A stretch of DNA of 64,000 nucleotides from Lentisphaeria bacterium (GTDB lineage: Bacteria; Verrucomicrobiota; Lentisphaeria; Victivallales; UBA1829). Position 1 is the first letter of the stretch, and the number at the start of each line of letters is the position of its first letter. The position numbers and the translations under genes were made by a program. The stretch spans positions 62,001 through 126,000 of the forward strand of contig DPDG01000027.1 of assembly GCA_003526375.1 (NCBI GenBank). Reading direction: 5' to 3'. Below the pieces are notes generated by a model. That model saw only the letters and a list, made by a program, of their open reading frames with translations, ran no database searches and was not told the DNA's origin. Below, one piece after another: positions 54,001-61,737 of this stretch.

Positions 54001-55057
54001 CCCACAAATTGCCGTCACGGACAGTATGTGCAAACCGTTTGGACGGCGCATCGCAGAAAAATGCGACATAAAGATTTTTCCCGTCATGTTTCAGGTGCGC
54101 CGCACCGTTGATTTTCTGTTTCCTGTTGATACTGACTCCGGTCATTTCACGCACAGGGACGGCGGCGGCATCTGACCACTCCGCAGGATTGATTTTCCCG
54201 TCCAGCGTCACCTCTCCGGCTGCTTTCGGCACACTGACGACCTGCTGCAAACGTTCAGAGCCGAACTTGGATGTGAAGTATTTAAGATATTCATCATTGA
54301 TCTCTTTCGCACTCAATGGACGATTGTATATCCGCAGATTGTCATACGCGGTACGGTGATTCTTATCAGCCCCGTCGGATTTCTTCCCGAGACTCATCCA
54401 GCCCCATCCGGCGGGTTCCGGAAATGTCATCGCCGTATCGAATTTAAGCTCCGGATTACGCCATTCCACCGTTTTCGGCAGGACGCCATCCACATACAGC
54501 TTCATTCCGTTGCAATCCCAGACTGCATCCAGTTTGTGCCATTGGTTGTTTCCCCAGTCTTTTTCATCAATCAGCACTGCGGCGGTAAATGTTTTTTTCG
54601 TTCCCGGAGCCTTCTGATTTTCCAGATAAAAAAACAGATGATTGCTCCAGAGATACTTCTGAATATAAATTGTAAAATCCTTCTGTCCGGCTCCGAAAAA
54701 TACTTCAATGAATTGATTGCCTGTCTTCCAATTCAGCGGCGCAACCCACAGCGATACCGTTCCCTGACGGGGATCCAGATTATCTTTCATATTATACTGG
54801 CATTCCTCAGTACGATCCATGGCCAGAGCATTGCCTTTGCCCGCCACTCCTTCCCACATGCGAAGCTGCAACCCGGGATTGGCGAATGTCGTACTTTTTG
54901 GATCTCCTTTTGCATAATCGGCAGTAACCGAATAACCGTCGAACGTCGCTTCGAACAGCAGAGCAGGATCACGGACAGGTTCCGAGGCAAAGACACCCGT
55001 CCATGCAATTACAACCCATAACAGGGAAACAGCATACTTTTTACCATATAGCGTCAT
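51098..55057 (-). CDS. Large secreted multidomain glycosidase-like protein (LamG, CBM9-like, DUF6067/GH123-type)
   Basis: A 1319-aa protein with signal peptide ending TGVFA. LamG/concanavalin-like domain (about 35-260, QWHKLDAVWDCNGMKLYVDG) is followed by a CBM9/DOMON-like domain (about 275-460, TLDGKINPAEWSDAA, EDDSFEFFLYS). The rest (about 600-1310) matches the DUF6067 group tied to GH123, with FTFTWKGQLWFDGMYLVDWD, RLWYTMVFQGTPSRSPIKGW and YYDLWNGKAM near the end. It lacks obvious transmembrane anchors. The glycan is unknown; GH123 members act on N-acetylgalactosamine. The ATG overlaps the stop of the LamG gene upstream by 4 bases. Confidence 0.75.
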   Translation of the reverse strand: MTLYGKKYAVSLLWVVIAWTGVFASEPVRDPALLFEATFDGYSVTADYAKGDPKSTTFANPGLQLRMWEGVAGKGNALAMDRTEECQYNMKDNLDPRQGTVSLWVAPLNWKTGNQFIEVFFGAGQKDFTIYIQKYLWSNHLFFYLENQKAPGTKKTFTAAVLIDEKDWGNNQWHKLDAVWDCNGMKLYVDGVLPKTVEWRNPELKFDTAMTFPEPAGWGWMSLGKKSDGADKNHRTAYDNLRIYNRPLSAKEINDEYLKYFTSKFGSERLQQVVSVPKAAGEVTLDGKINPAEWSDAAAVPVREMTGVSINRKQKINGAAHLKHDGKNLYVAFFCDAPSKRFAHTVRDGNLWEDDSFEFFLYSPARKVKYQFIINSNGVIFDQKNGQPAWNAGAKAAAFRGRDFWSAEFELPLADIGGFNGNDDWTGNFYISSYLDELGSFAWAVPEGYYDSPKSFGKILFRNDPVFAGIRSLGNLPLGQMDLAAERSSNAVKFKAFYELENGSRTDYNGEPADMPWQVSLPVGRQRLAVSAVDASGRALYQYETYYYVNYPLELQFDCRPQERRIAVSVDANNAGAELLKRIQEQGIPGVVRLLSEKQDKVYSTQSFTARQNVFSVFLPLPDGLTEGNYWIEAKLDGSDSLVNRIRFRVPDMTPYEVKVSVDHTVPLPWTPVVKANDRTFRVLDREYRFDGGPFPVQIVSRGSDMLIVPPVLTADGAKVVWTDFKVGEQYPDYIELSGKGAVRGFTFTWKGQLWFDGMYLVDWDMTPVRIPEQLSALTLSWKIPAEYSRYVFKQNYNDGLEVWKNDRIEREFNPVQNVCNNLLWTSGLEKGLAWHPKSNANWANHPGEKNIILIRDAEEVSVTAKIISRPVEVKTRLWYTMVFQGTPSRSPIKGWRDHNYGGYQVPTMQNLQFGGGGDHTFADYQTDQRWLTPSSHKPRWMERYLNYTRKSKEKREQDTKSGKGWKTKSHIPYRLINYVMPFHVGTNEAEYDYFFNDWVTLPTTIWGYKEDGVPQTIYSCCGQTGITDAHLYNLERLFKINPLLGGMYNDCPHSKVCENVRHGCGGVDAFGQKYRTSTMLGQREFMMREYKLIRKYGKTLVNHVPAADIVPFVHNFSDHVWPGEEFHGGFGKNPDYFYCEGVTREAWQSTMSPMIRGISVILLPQPERAAGNFVHLKSRRNDFLTNPEWAIRTMTPCLLHDVGITPDSIEKKTVDRWWIIKDQIKLAGAEFHGYWFDSSVRSASPNVYASWYELPAGSPYRYLIVAGNLGRDNRKLALAHTLPNVSSYYDLWNGKAMTMSDLQNTLIPGNHFALIGVK

Positions 55058-55836
55058 TTTGCATTCATCTCCTTTTGGTAATTGGCGTTGATCTCCTCTG
55101 CGCTTAACGGGCGCCCGTAAATCCGCACATTGTCAAATGCCGTACGGCTGATTTTATTCTGTTCATCGCTTTTCTTGGCGATACTGATCCAGCCCCAAGC
55201 GGATGCGGGAAATTCCATCGACGCATCGAACTTTACTTCCGGCTTGCGCCATTCCACCGCTTTCGGCAGGACGCCGTCCACATACAATTTTATGCCATTG
55301 GCATCCCATACCGCGTCCAGCTTGTGCCACTTGCCTTCCGGCCAATCCTTTTCATCGACCAGTACCACAGCGGAATACGCCTTTTTCTGCCCCGGCGCCA
55401 TCTGGTTCTGATAATAAAACATCAGGTGATTGCTCCAAAGATACTTTTGAACATACATGCTGAAGTCTTTTTGCCCGGCTCCGAAAAAAACTTCAATGAA
55501 CTCATTGCCCGTTTTCCAGTTCAACGGCGCAACCCACATGGAAACAGTTCCCTGTTTCATGTCAAGATTATCTTTCATGTTATAAAGACAATCCACAGTC
55601 CGGTCAATCGACAGAGCGGTTCCTTTTTTTCCGACGCCTTCCATCGCGCGATTCGCCGCTTTCAGTCCGGCATTTGGAATTGTGAAACATTTGGGGTCGC
55701 CTTTCGCATAATCGGCAGTCAGCGTATCTTTCTCAAAGGTCGCTTCAAAAAGCAGCGATGGATCCCTTGAGGTCTCCGAAGCAATCGCTCCGATACCGAA
55801 AAACAGAGTAGTGGCAACGGCAAAACAAATCTTCAT
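55054..55836 (-). CDS. Stand-alone secreted LamG-domain protein
   Basis: A 260-aa protein with signal peptide MKICFAVATTLFFGIGAIA. The whole mature part is one LamG domain, with NMKDNLDMKQGTVSMWVAPL, EVFFGAGQKDFSMYVQKYLW, KWHKLDAVWDANGIKLYVDG and SRTAFDNVRIYGRPLSAEEI. It is about two-thirds identical by eye to the N-terminal LamG of the next gene, with which it is translationally coupled. It has no catalytic domain, so it is likely a glycan-binding protein of the same locus. ATG 55836 has GGAG 8 bases upstream. Confidence 0.82.
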   Translation of the reverse strand: MKICFAVATTLFFGIGAIASETSRDPSLLFEATFEKDTLTADYAKGDPKCFTIPNAGLKAANRAMEGVGKKGTALSIDRTVDCLYNMKDNLDMKQGTVSMWVAPLNWKTGNEFIEVFFGAGQKDFSMYVQKYLWSNHLMFYYQNQMAPGQKKAYSAVVLVDEKDWPEGKWHKLDAVWDANGIKLYVDGVLPKAVEWRKPEVKFDASMEFPASAWGWISIAKKSDEQNKISRTAFDNVRIYGRPLSAEEINANYQKEMNAK

Positions 55837-55852
55837 TTTTCGTCTCCTTGAT

Positions 55853-56584
55853 TTATTTATATAATTTATCATCAGTGGAATATGCAATTGGAAGAATCGT
55901 CTGAAATCTTGCCGAGGCAGCATGTCCGTCCAGATAAAGGATATTGGTGTTCCAGTTATGTCTGTCGTAACCAACGGAAAGATATTGCGGAGTAAGGTCG
56001 GTCCGGATATGATAAATATTGGGAAAACGCTGGTTGCTCTCCTTCCCATAAAGCACTCCACCGATACTGTAAGGCATGACAACACCATCCGTCAGTACTC
56101 CGCACTTTGAGCTCTCTCTGAAAAGACTCAGCTTGTTGGGCTTGATCAAGCCTGCGTCTCCATCCGCATATTTACCCAATAGAGAACCGTTGACAGTATA
56201 ATTGCCAAGCCATGCAACAATCCCCGCTCCCTTGTCTCCCCAGCATTCCTTTCTGGCTGGACAGTACCAGGGATACTTTTTCTGATTTTCCTTGTTTGCC
56301 GCAGTTGTCACTGCAACTCCATAGTGATGCATGGTCAACTGAATCTGGAAAGTATGGGCCTGCCCATCCAGCAGAAAGTTGGAAATCGGAAGATAATCCT
56401 GAAAATCGGAAGTATACTCGGAAAGCATCAGGCCGATACTTTTCTGCTGGCTGAGGCATTTGATTGAAATTGCGGTTTGTTTCGCTTTGTTCAAAGCCGG
56501 CAGCAGCATTCCCGCCAGAATTGCAATAATCGCTATTACAATCAAGAGCTCTATCAGTGTAAAACACCTCTTTTGATGATTCAT
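55853..56584 (-). CDS. Type II secretion/type IV pilin-like protein with H-X9-DG C-terminus
   Basis: A 243-aa protein starting MNHQKRC then FTLIELLIVIAIIAILAGML and LNKAKQTAISIKCLSQ. The residue before the cleavage-site Phe is Cys. The C-terminal motif is H-NWNTNILYL-DG followed by HAAS. Cys pairs in the mid part (WYCPARKECWG) could form a disulfide. The ATG overlaps the stop of the GntR regulator by 4 bases and has GGAG upstream. The LamG gene follows after 16 bases. Confidence 0.88.
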   Translation of the reverse strand: MNHQKRCFTLIELLIVIAIIAILAGMLLPALNKAKQTAISIKCLSQQKSIGLMLSEYTSDFQDYLPISNFLLDGQAHTFQIQLTMHHYGVAVTTAANKENQKKYPWYCPARKECWGDKGAGIVAWLGNYTVNGSLLGKYADGDAGLIKPNKLSLFRESSKCGVLTDGVVMPYSIGGVLYGKESNQRFPNIYHIRTDLTPQYLSVGYDRHNWNTNILYLDGHAASARFQTILPIAYSTDDKLYK

Positions 56585-57747
56585 AAATCCTTCTCCTCGC
56601 TTGTTTTATATTTCATTGTGGATTTCCCGATAATCAACGGTGCAAGGTATTTTTCACGTCTTAATTCTGAAACGGAAACTCCGTCGCAAATCAGACGGCA
56701 GGTATCACGAACAATATTCACCGCAAGCTCAAACATCGGAACTTTGACATATGTCAAAGAAGGAATTAAGCCTTGAAATGTCATGCCGGAAGCAATGGCG
56801 GCAACCTTGAGTTCCGTACCGATTTGAATTCCCAGTTCGGAACAGGCCTCATAAAGATTCATGACAAAATAAGTCTGGTTGCAAAAAATGAAGTCAGGAG
56901 TATGAAGTTTCAAGGCATTCTTCAACGCAAGATCCGGATCTTCCCTCGAACTGAGCTCAAACTGAAGTTCTTCCGGAGTTTCCAATCCATATCGCCGACA
57001 ATATTGAAGGAAAAGCTGCGCTCTGTCACGAAAACTCTGTTTCTGATCCATTTCACTTTTGGGATCCCTGATATCGGTCAGGTCAAAATAAGAAACCGTC
57101 CCGATCTTTTTGCAACCGCATTCCGCCGCATGTTTTGCAAGCGTTTCCACGGCATGCCTCCGGTCATAATTAGCCTCAATCAGTCCGGGAACAGTTAAAA
57201 TATCATCAGGGAATTGAAATACCGGTTTCTCCCGTGCCAATTCCAGTTGAAGCTCAAGAAGCTGCTTTCCGGCAAAAACAACGGCATCATATTTCCGAAG
57301 CTTTTTCACCTGACGCAACATACGGAGAACTTCCATATCTTTGTCCACATAAATAAAATCTGTCTGCGCTCCGTATTTTTCTCCTCCGTACAACAATCCC
57401 CGGTAGATTTCGGAGTTCAATGCCCAGCCTTCGGGATCCAGTATCTCACGGGAAATTGCGGCTTCAGGGAAAACAAAGGCTATTTTTGCAATCTTCTTTT
57501 CCTTTGCAAACTGATCATTCACAAAAATGCCGCTCGCCGGAACCGATACGACGAAACCGTCCGACTCAAGCTGCTTCAAGGCACGCTGGACCGTCAGGCT
57601 GCTCACCTTGAATTCCGCGGAAATCTTCCGCACGCTGTCGATCTTGCGTCCGGGTGTATAGTAAGCCGTCTCAATCCGCTGCTGAAGAATCTGCTTCAAC
57701 TGCCGCGGCAATGCCACCGGGCTCTCTTTGTCCAGAATATCCGCCAT
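56581..57747 (-). CDS. GntR-family regulator with LacI-like sensor domain
   Basis: A 388-aa protein. The winged helix is at residues 10-75 (LKQILQQRIETAYYTPGRKI, then KVSSLTVQRALKQLESDGFV). The sensor domain starts KIAKIAFVFPEAAISREILD and has the expected alternating strands (YDAVVFAGKQLLELQLE, GCKKIGTVSYFDLTD). ATG 57747 has GGAG 7 bases upstream; the frame is open far upstream over the promoter. It heads a four-gene cassette. A perfect palindrome next to its start is the candidate operator. Confidence 0.88.
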   Translation of the reverse strand: MADILDKESPVALPRQLKQILQQRIETAYYTPGRKIDSVRKISAEFKVSSLTVQRALKQLESDGFVVSVPASGIFVNDQFAKEKKIAKIAFVFPEAAISREILDPEGWALNSEIYRGLLYGGEKYGAQTDFIYVDKDMEVLRMLRQVKKLRKYDAVVFAGKQLLELQLELAREKPVFQFPDDILTVPGLIEANYDRRHAVETLAKHAAECGCKKIGTVSYFDLTDIRDPKSEMDQKQSFRDRAQLFLQYCRRYGLETPEELQFELSSREDPDLALKNALKLHTPDFIFCNQTYFVMNLYEACSELGIQIGTELKVAAIASGMTFQGLIPSLTYVKVPMFELAVNIVRDTCRLICDGVSVSELRREKYLAPLIIGKSTMKYKTSEEKDL

Positions 57748-57757
57748 AATTTCTCCT

Positions 57758-57773
57758 ACTGTATCACTACAGT
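57758..57773. promoter_or_regulatory. Candidate GntR operator
   Basis: Perfect 16-bp palindrome ACTGTA-TCAC-TACAGT between the -10 box and the start codon, over the likely transcription start of the GntR cassette. Confidence 0.7.
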
Positions 57774-57778
57774 TATAT

Positions 57779-57806
57779 ATTATAAACATTTTTCCGGTTT
57801 TGTCAA
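57779..57806 (-). promoter_or_regulatory. Sigma-70 promoter of GntR-led cassette (57 kb)
   Basis: On the minus strand TTGACA (57806-57801), 16-bp spacer, TATAAT (57784-57779). Both boxes are perfect. Confidence 0.82.
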
Positions 57807-57986
57807 TAGGGAAATCATAAGAAAAATAATTTTTTCCGGAAATCGTCATAACGGATACTTCTGCCGGGAAGCAGAAGCTTTACAGAAAAAAGGGCGGATA
57901 AGGGTTCCGGTACTTTCCCGGAGTTTCACAGGCTTATCATGATGGGTACAGCCGACGGAAAACAGAAAGAAATGCCGGAGTTTCTT

Positions 57987-59507
57987 CTATTTTGTAATGA
58001 CGGTATTCTCTTTCGCCAGTTCAATGACGCTTTCCGTATCTTTTTTCGGCTTGCTGCGGGTAAGCCAGCCGGAACGGTGAATCGTCAGAATCGAATAAGG
58101 ACCGATCCAGGAAAGCGAGAGGAAGTTGAAAACTCCGTAGACGTAAGACCACAATGCGTCTTTTTTACTGTATTTGCTGGCATAGACAAACGCAGGCAGA
58201 GTGGACCAGATCAACGTCGCCATGATCGAAGCATAAAGAAAAGTCAGCGGAGAAACCACAAGGCAGTAAATCGTCGATGCAACGAACAGCATCGGCGTAA
58301 GCGTCCACAAGGTCTGCATGATCAGATTGATCTGCATTCCCAGAAGGTCCTCATCCGTAAAATCAATGCGCCTGAAGGCGAATTTGAACATCTCAAGATT
58401 CTCACGCACATTGCTCCGGGACCAGCGTATAAACATTTTACACAATCCTCCGTAGCACTTCGGAACCTCCGTATAAACAAAAGCGCTTTTCTGAAAAACG
58501 ACATGATATCCTTCGCGCAGAATGATATTCGAGATGGCGCGATCCTCTCCGATATTGGCGGGGCGCCCCATGAATTTCTGGTTGCCCCACTCCTCCATGA
58601 ACGGCATGATAACGCCCCTGCGGTAGGCGCTCAATGCCCCCGGAGTGCAGAATACGGAATGAATCATGCTCTGCGCGGAACGCAGAAACTCAAAACTGAA
58701 GACAAAGTTCACATCCAGCATTCTGGGGATAATCCCATCGGAAAAATTGAGGACGCGGATATTCCCGGCGACGCCTCCCGTTTTCGGATGGCCGATAAAA
58801 GGCGCAACGATCTTCCGGACCGTATCCGGCAGAACGATCGAATCGCTGTCGATCGTCACGACAATTTCCGCCTCCGAACTCAGAAATCCCTGGTAAAGGG
58901 CATTGCGTTTTCCGGCATTCTGCCTTAAATTGACGGCTCTGATTCTGCCATTCGATGATTTGACGGATTTGCTGATCCAGTCCCATGTATCGTCACAACT
59001 TCCGTCATTGACGGCGATAATCTCCATTTTTGACGGTGGGTAATCGCTTTTCAACAGACTGTCCAGCGTCAGAACCACTTGTTTCCCCTCATTATATGCC
59101 GGGACAATGACGGCGCAATGCGGCAGTTGATCATCCGTCACTTCATCAAACGGACGGTAATGGAAAGCAAGAATGATCTGCCATGCAAAATAAAAAAGAT
59201 TTCCGGCAAGCAGAATGAAGCTGAAAATCAGGACATAAAGATCCAGCGTCTGGAGCCCGGAAACGAATGACTCGATCCATCCTGTCAATGTCAGGGAGGC
59301 AATGACGGCAAGAATCGTCAGACCGGTCAGCATTTTGACGGTGTTGTTCAGTTCGATTTTTCCGGTAATCTCCTCCGTGTCTTTTCCGGCGGATTCGATG
59401 TAGTGTTCGAGTCTGTCCGCCCACCGCTGAAGTATTTCAATCAGCTTACGGACAGAAACCAGAATAAAAAGCAGTAATAAATGTCTTTTCTTTTGACTTT
59501 TCGCCAT
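57987..59507 (-). CDS. Processive family 2 glycosyltransferase (NodC/hyaluronan synthase-like)
   Basis: A membrane glycosyltransferase of about 506 aa from ATG 59507; a GTG at 59597 would add 30 residues but covers an AT-rich stretch. Two helices precede the catalytic domain (about 125-365), which has CAVIVPAYNEGKQ, NDGSCDDTWDWI, TIDSDSIVLP, IGEDRAIS and the RW motif FIRWSRSN, as in hyaluronan, chitin oligosaccharide and poly-N-acetylglucosamine synthases. Four C-terminal helices complete the pore. It probably makes and exports a surface polysaccharide. The polymer is unknown; no accessory genes are adjacent. Confidence 0.85.
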   Translation of the reverse strand: MAKSQKKRHLLLLFILVSVRKLIEILQRWADRLEHYIESAGKDTEEITGKIELNNTVKMLTGLTILAVIASLTLTGWIESFVSGLQTLDLYVLIFSFILLAGNLFYFAWQIILAFHYRPFDEVTDDQLPHCAVIVPAYNEGKQVVLTLDSLLKSDYPPSKMEIIAVNDGSCDDTWDWISKSVKSSNGRIRAVNLRQNAGKRNALYQGFLSSEAEIVVTIDSDSIVLPDTVRKIVAPFIGHPKTGGVAGNIRVLNFSDGIIPRMLDVNFVFSFEFLRSAQSMIHSVFCTPGALSAYRRGVIMPFMEEWGNQKFMGRPANIGEDRAISNIILREGYHVVFQKSAFVYTEVPKCYGGLCKMFIRWSRSNVRENLEMFKFAFRRIDFTDEDLLGMQINLIMQTLWTLTPMLFVASTIYCLVVSPLTFLYASIMATLIWSTLPAFVYASKYSKKDALWSYVYGVFNFLSLSWIGPYSILTIHRSGWLTRSKPKKDTESVIELAKENTVITK

Positions 59508-59717
59508 TTTTGCACATCCGAAGTTTCCCATCATATATATAAAAGAAAATAATATAGCATGAAAGAGGCGGGAAACAAGCCGCCGTCTGTTTTTCACGGT
59601 TAAATTTTTCTGATATGATGCGCTATCGAAAACAGATATGCCTGCCGGAATTCTCCGGTAATCCCGCGCAGCATCTCATAATTACAAAAAAATTCAAATT
59701 TTATATCAAATGAGGGG

Positions 59718-59745
59718 TTGACAATCAGAAAAAAATCATTATAAT
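59718..59745 (+). promoter_or_regulatory. Sigma-70 promoter of GntR-led cassette (60 kb)
   Basis: TTGACA (59718-59723), 16-bp spacer, TATAAT (59740-59745). It is followed by two GTATC words exactly 10 bp apart (59751 and 59761), a possible operator. The rest of the 281-bp gap before this regulator holds AT-rich sequence with no other feature recognised. Confidence 0.75.
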
Positions 59746-59750
59746 TAATA

Positions 59751-59765
59751 GTATCAAATGGTATC
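59751..59765 (+). promoter_or_regulatory. 10-bp-spaced GTATC direct repeat, candidate operator
   Basis: GTATCAAATG followed by GTATCGAGAA; it begins 5 bases past the -10 box. Spacing of one helical turn suits a dimeric regulator, but two 5-base words are weak evidence. Confidence 0.3.
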
Positions 59766-59788
59766 GAGAAAGAGGTTTAAGGAAAACA

Positions 59789-60874
59789 GTGGACTCCGGT
59801 ATATTCAAAAAAGACAAACTCTATGCAGAGCTGAAGCAGGAAATCATTTCGGGGAAATACGCTCCGGGGGCACGGCTTCCGAAAGAGTTGGAGTTCAGCC
59901 GGATGCTGGGAGTGGCAAAAGTCACTCTGCGTTCGGCACTGGAACGCCTTGAAGCGGAAAAGCTGATTGTTCGTTTGCCTCGGAAAGGAACTTTCATCCG
60001 AGAGGATCAGAAACCGAATCTGATCCTGATCGGAATCAACAGGAGAAATGCCGTGGAAATGCCGCATAACTATATCATCCCCGGAATCAGTGCGGAGGCA
60101 TCTGAAATGGGGTATCGGACAGAGCAGTGCTTCGTCGAATATCTGCGGGAACTGAAACCTGAAAAGGCACTTGGAGTTCTTCGGGGCAAAAATCTGTGCG
60201 GTGTCCTTCTGGTAGTCTCAAATCTGAACGGAAATGAACCGGAGCTGGGCATCCTGAGACAGTTGAATCTTCCGGTTATCATTGTCCACGGCGATGAACA
60301 AGACAAGATTGCCGGCTTCCCCTTGTTGTTTTCCGACATCCGCAAGTCTTGGAAGGCCGGTTTGGAATATCTGGCGCAGAAAGGATACCGGAACGTAAAA
60401 CTCCTGATGAAGAGAGACAGAAACCGGGGATGGACTCCGGAAGAAAGCCGCGAATTATTCCGGGAATTAGGCTTGAAAGACACCGGGCGCCTTGTCTATG
60501 AAGCGGATCTGAGCCGGGATTCCGTCCGCGGGGCAATGGATGAAATGCTTCCCGAATGCAATACGCAGACCGCGATTTACTGTTATTCCGATTTTTATGC
60601 AATGGAGGCAATGAAATATCTTCAGGAGAGAAAGATCCGGATTCCGGAAGAACTCGCGGTTATGGGATACTGTGGCTACCCCGGCGATACACTGCTGGAC
60701 CCGCCGCTTTCCACCGTTGACCTGGAATATGCGGATATTGGGCGGATGGCTGTCCGCCTGCTGACATCGCCGTCCTGGCCGGAATCCCCGGAACATTCAC
60801 TTCTGGCAACCCCCTACCGGGTTATAGAACGGGAATCCACATTCTGCAATCAATATCATTCAAACAACATATAG
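59789..60874 (+). CDS. GntR-family regulator with LacI-like sensor domain
   Basis: A 361-aa protein. GntR winged helix at about 8-72 (LKQEIISGKYAPGARLPKEL, then LGVAKVTLRSALERLEAEKL). The sensor begins NLILIGINRRNAVEMPHNYI and ends near residue 345, with PEELAVMGYCGYPGDTLLDP, the effector-domain block of LacI/AraR types. The start is GTG 59789, with TTAAGG about 10 bases upstream. It is the first gene of a cassette and ends 8 bases before the pilin-like gene. Confidence 0.88.
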   Translation: MDSGIFKKDKLYAELKQEIISGKYAPGARLPKELEFSRMLGVAKVTLRSALERLEAEKLIVRLPRKGTFIREDQKPNLILIGINRRNAVEMPHNYIIPGISAEASEMGYRTEQCFVEYLRELKPEKALGVLRGKNLCGVLLVVSNLNGNEPELGILRQLNLPVIIVHGDEQDKIAGFPLLFSDIRKSWKAGLEYLAQKGYRNVKLLMKRDRNRGWTPEESRELFRELGLKDTGRLVYEADLSRDSVRGAMDEMLPECNTQTAIYCYSDFYAMEAMKYLQERKIRIPEELAVMGYCGYPGDTLLDPPLSTVDLEYADIGRMAVRLLTSPSWPESPEHSLLATPYRVIERESTFCNQYHSNNI

Positions 60875-60882
60875 GAGGCATT

Positions 60883-61692
60883 ATGAAAAACAAAAGGAAC
60901 AAAGAATTCACCTTGATAGAACTGCTCATCGTTGTGGCAATAATAGCAATTTTAGCAGCCCTTCTTCTCCCGGCATTGAATCAGGCGCGAAAACGGGCCT
61001 ATACCGCGGCCTGCATATCAAACCTGAAGCAACTCAGTATCGGCATGATGAGTTATACCAGTGATTTTCAGGATTACTTTGTACCTGCTGCATCATTTGG
61101 TCTGAAATTCGGGGAAAGGGATGACAACTGGGTTCGCAGAATGATCAGATTCGGCTATATTACCGGTAATATCCTGATTTGTCCGGGAAGAAATCACGGT
61201 CTGAACAGCAGCTACTACAGAATGCTCAGGGAGTCCCTGCGCTCCATGAACAACTCTGCCGACACACAAGATTTCAGCTCCTATGCCGCCGATAGTCCGG
61301 AATACGGCTACAATCGCTTTTTTATCGGAGAAAATCGTGCGAAATATACCGGAGGAGGAACAAATGAGCCGGCAAAAGTGCAATTCATTAAAAATCCATC
61401 CCGGAAAATATTGAATGCAGACAATCAGTCTTACAATACTGCCGCGGCATCCATTGACGGAGTCATGGCGACACTGGTTTTTTACACCTCTGTATCCACC
61501 TCTGAAACTCAAGGATACCTTTCTCCGCGTCACGGCGGTTCATGCAATACTCTTTTTGCCGCAGGAAATGTCTCCAGTCTCAAGGCGCCATACGAAGGTT
61601 TTCACGGTATGAACTATCTTCATCGCAATATTGCAAAGGGAGCAAATACATCAGGCAATATGTGGACTCGCGGGGACAAGGTTAACTGGTAA
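60883..61692 (+). CDS. Type II secretion/type IV pilin-like protein with degenerate H-X9-DG C-terminus
   Basis: A 269-aa protein: MKNKRNKE then FTLIELLIVVAIIAILAALL and LNQARKRAYTAACISN. The residue before the cleavage-site Phe is Glu. The C-terminal motif is H-GGSCNTLFA-AG, with Ala in place of Asp, followed by NVSS. The mid part has the paired Cys ILICPGRNHG typical of the group. GGAGG precedes the ATG. The glycosidase-like gene follows after 45 bases. Confidence 0.88.
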   Translation: MKNKRNKEFTLIELLIVVAIIAILAALLLPALNQARKRAYTAACISNLKQLSIGMMSYTSDFQDYFVPAASFGLKFGERDDNWVRRMIRFGYITGNILICPGRNHGLNSSYYRMLRESLRSMNNSADTQDFSSYAADSPEYGYNRFFIGENRAKYTGGGTNEPAKVQFIKNPSRKILNADNQSYNTAAASIDGVMATLVFYTSVSTSETQGYLSPRHGGSCNTLFAAGNVSSLKAPYEGFHGMNYLHRNIAKGANTSGNMWTRGDKVNW

Positions 61693-61737
61693 GAATGCAC
61701 AAAAACAATTCAAATATAAAACATATAAGGGGAATTT

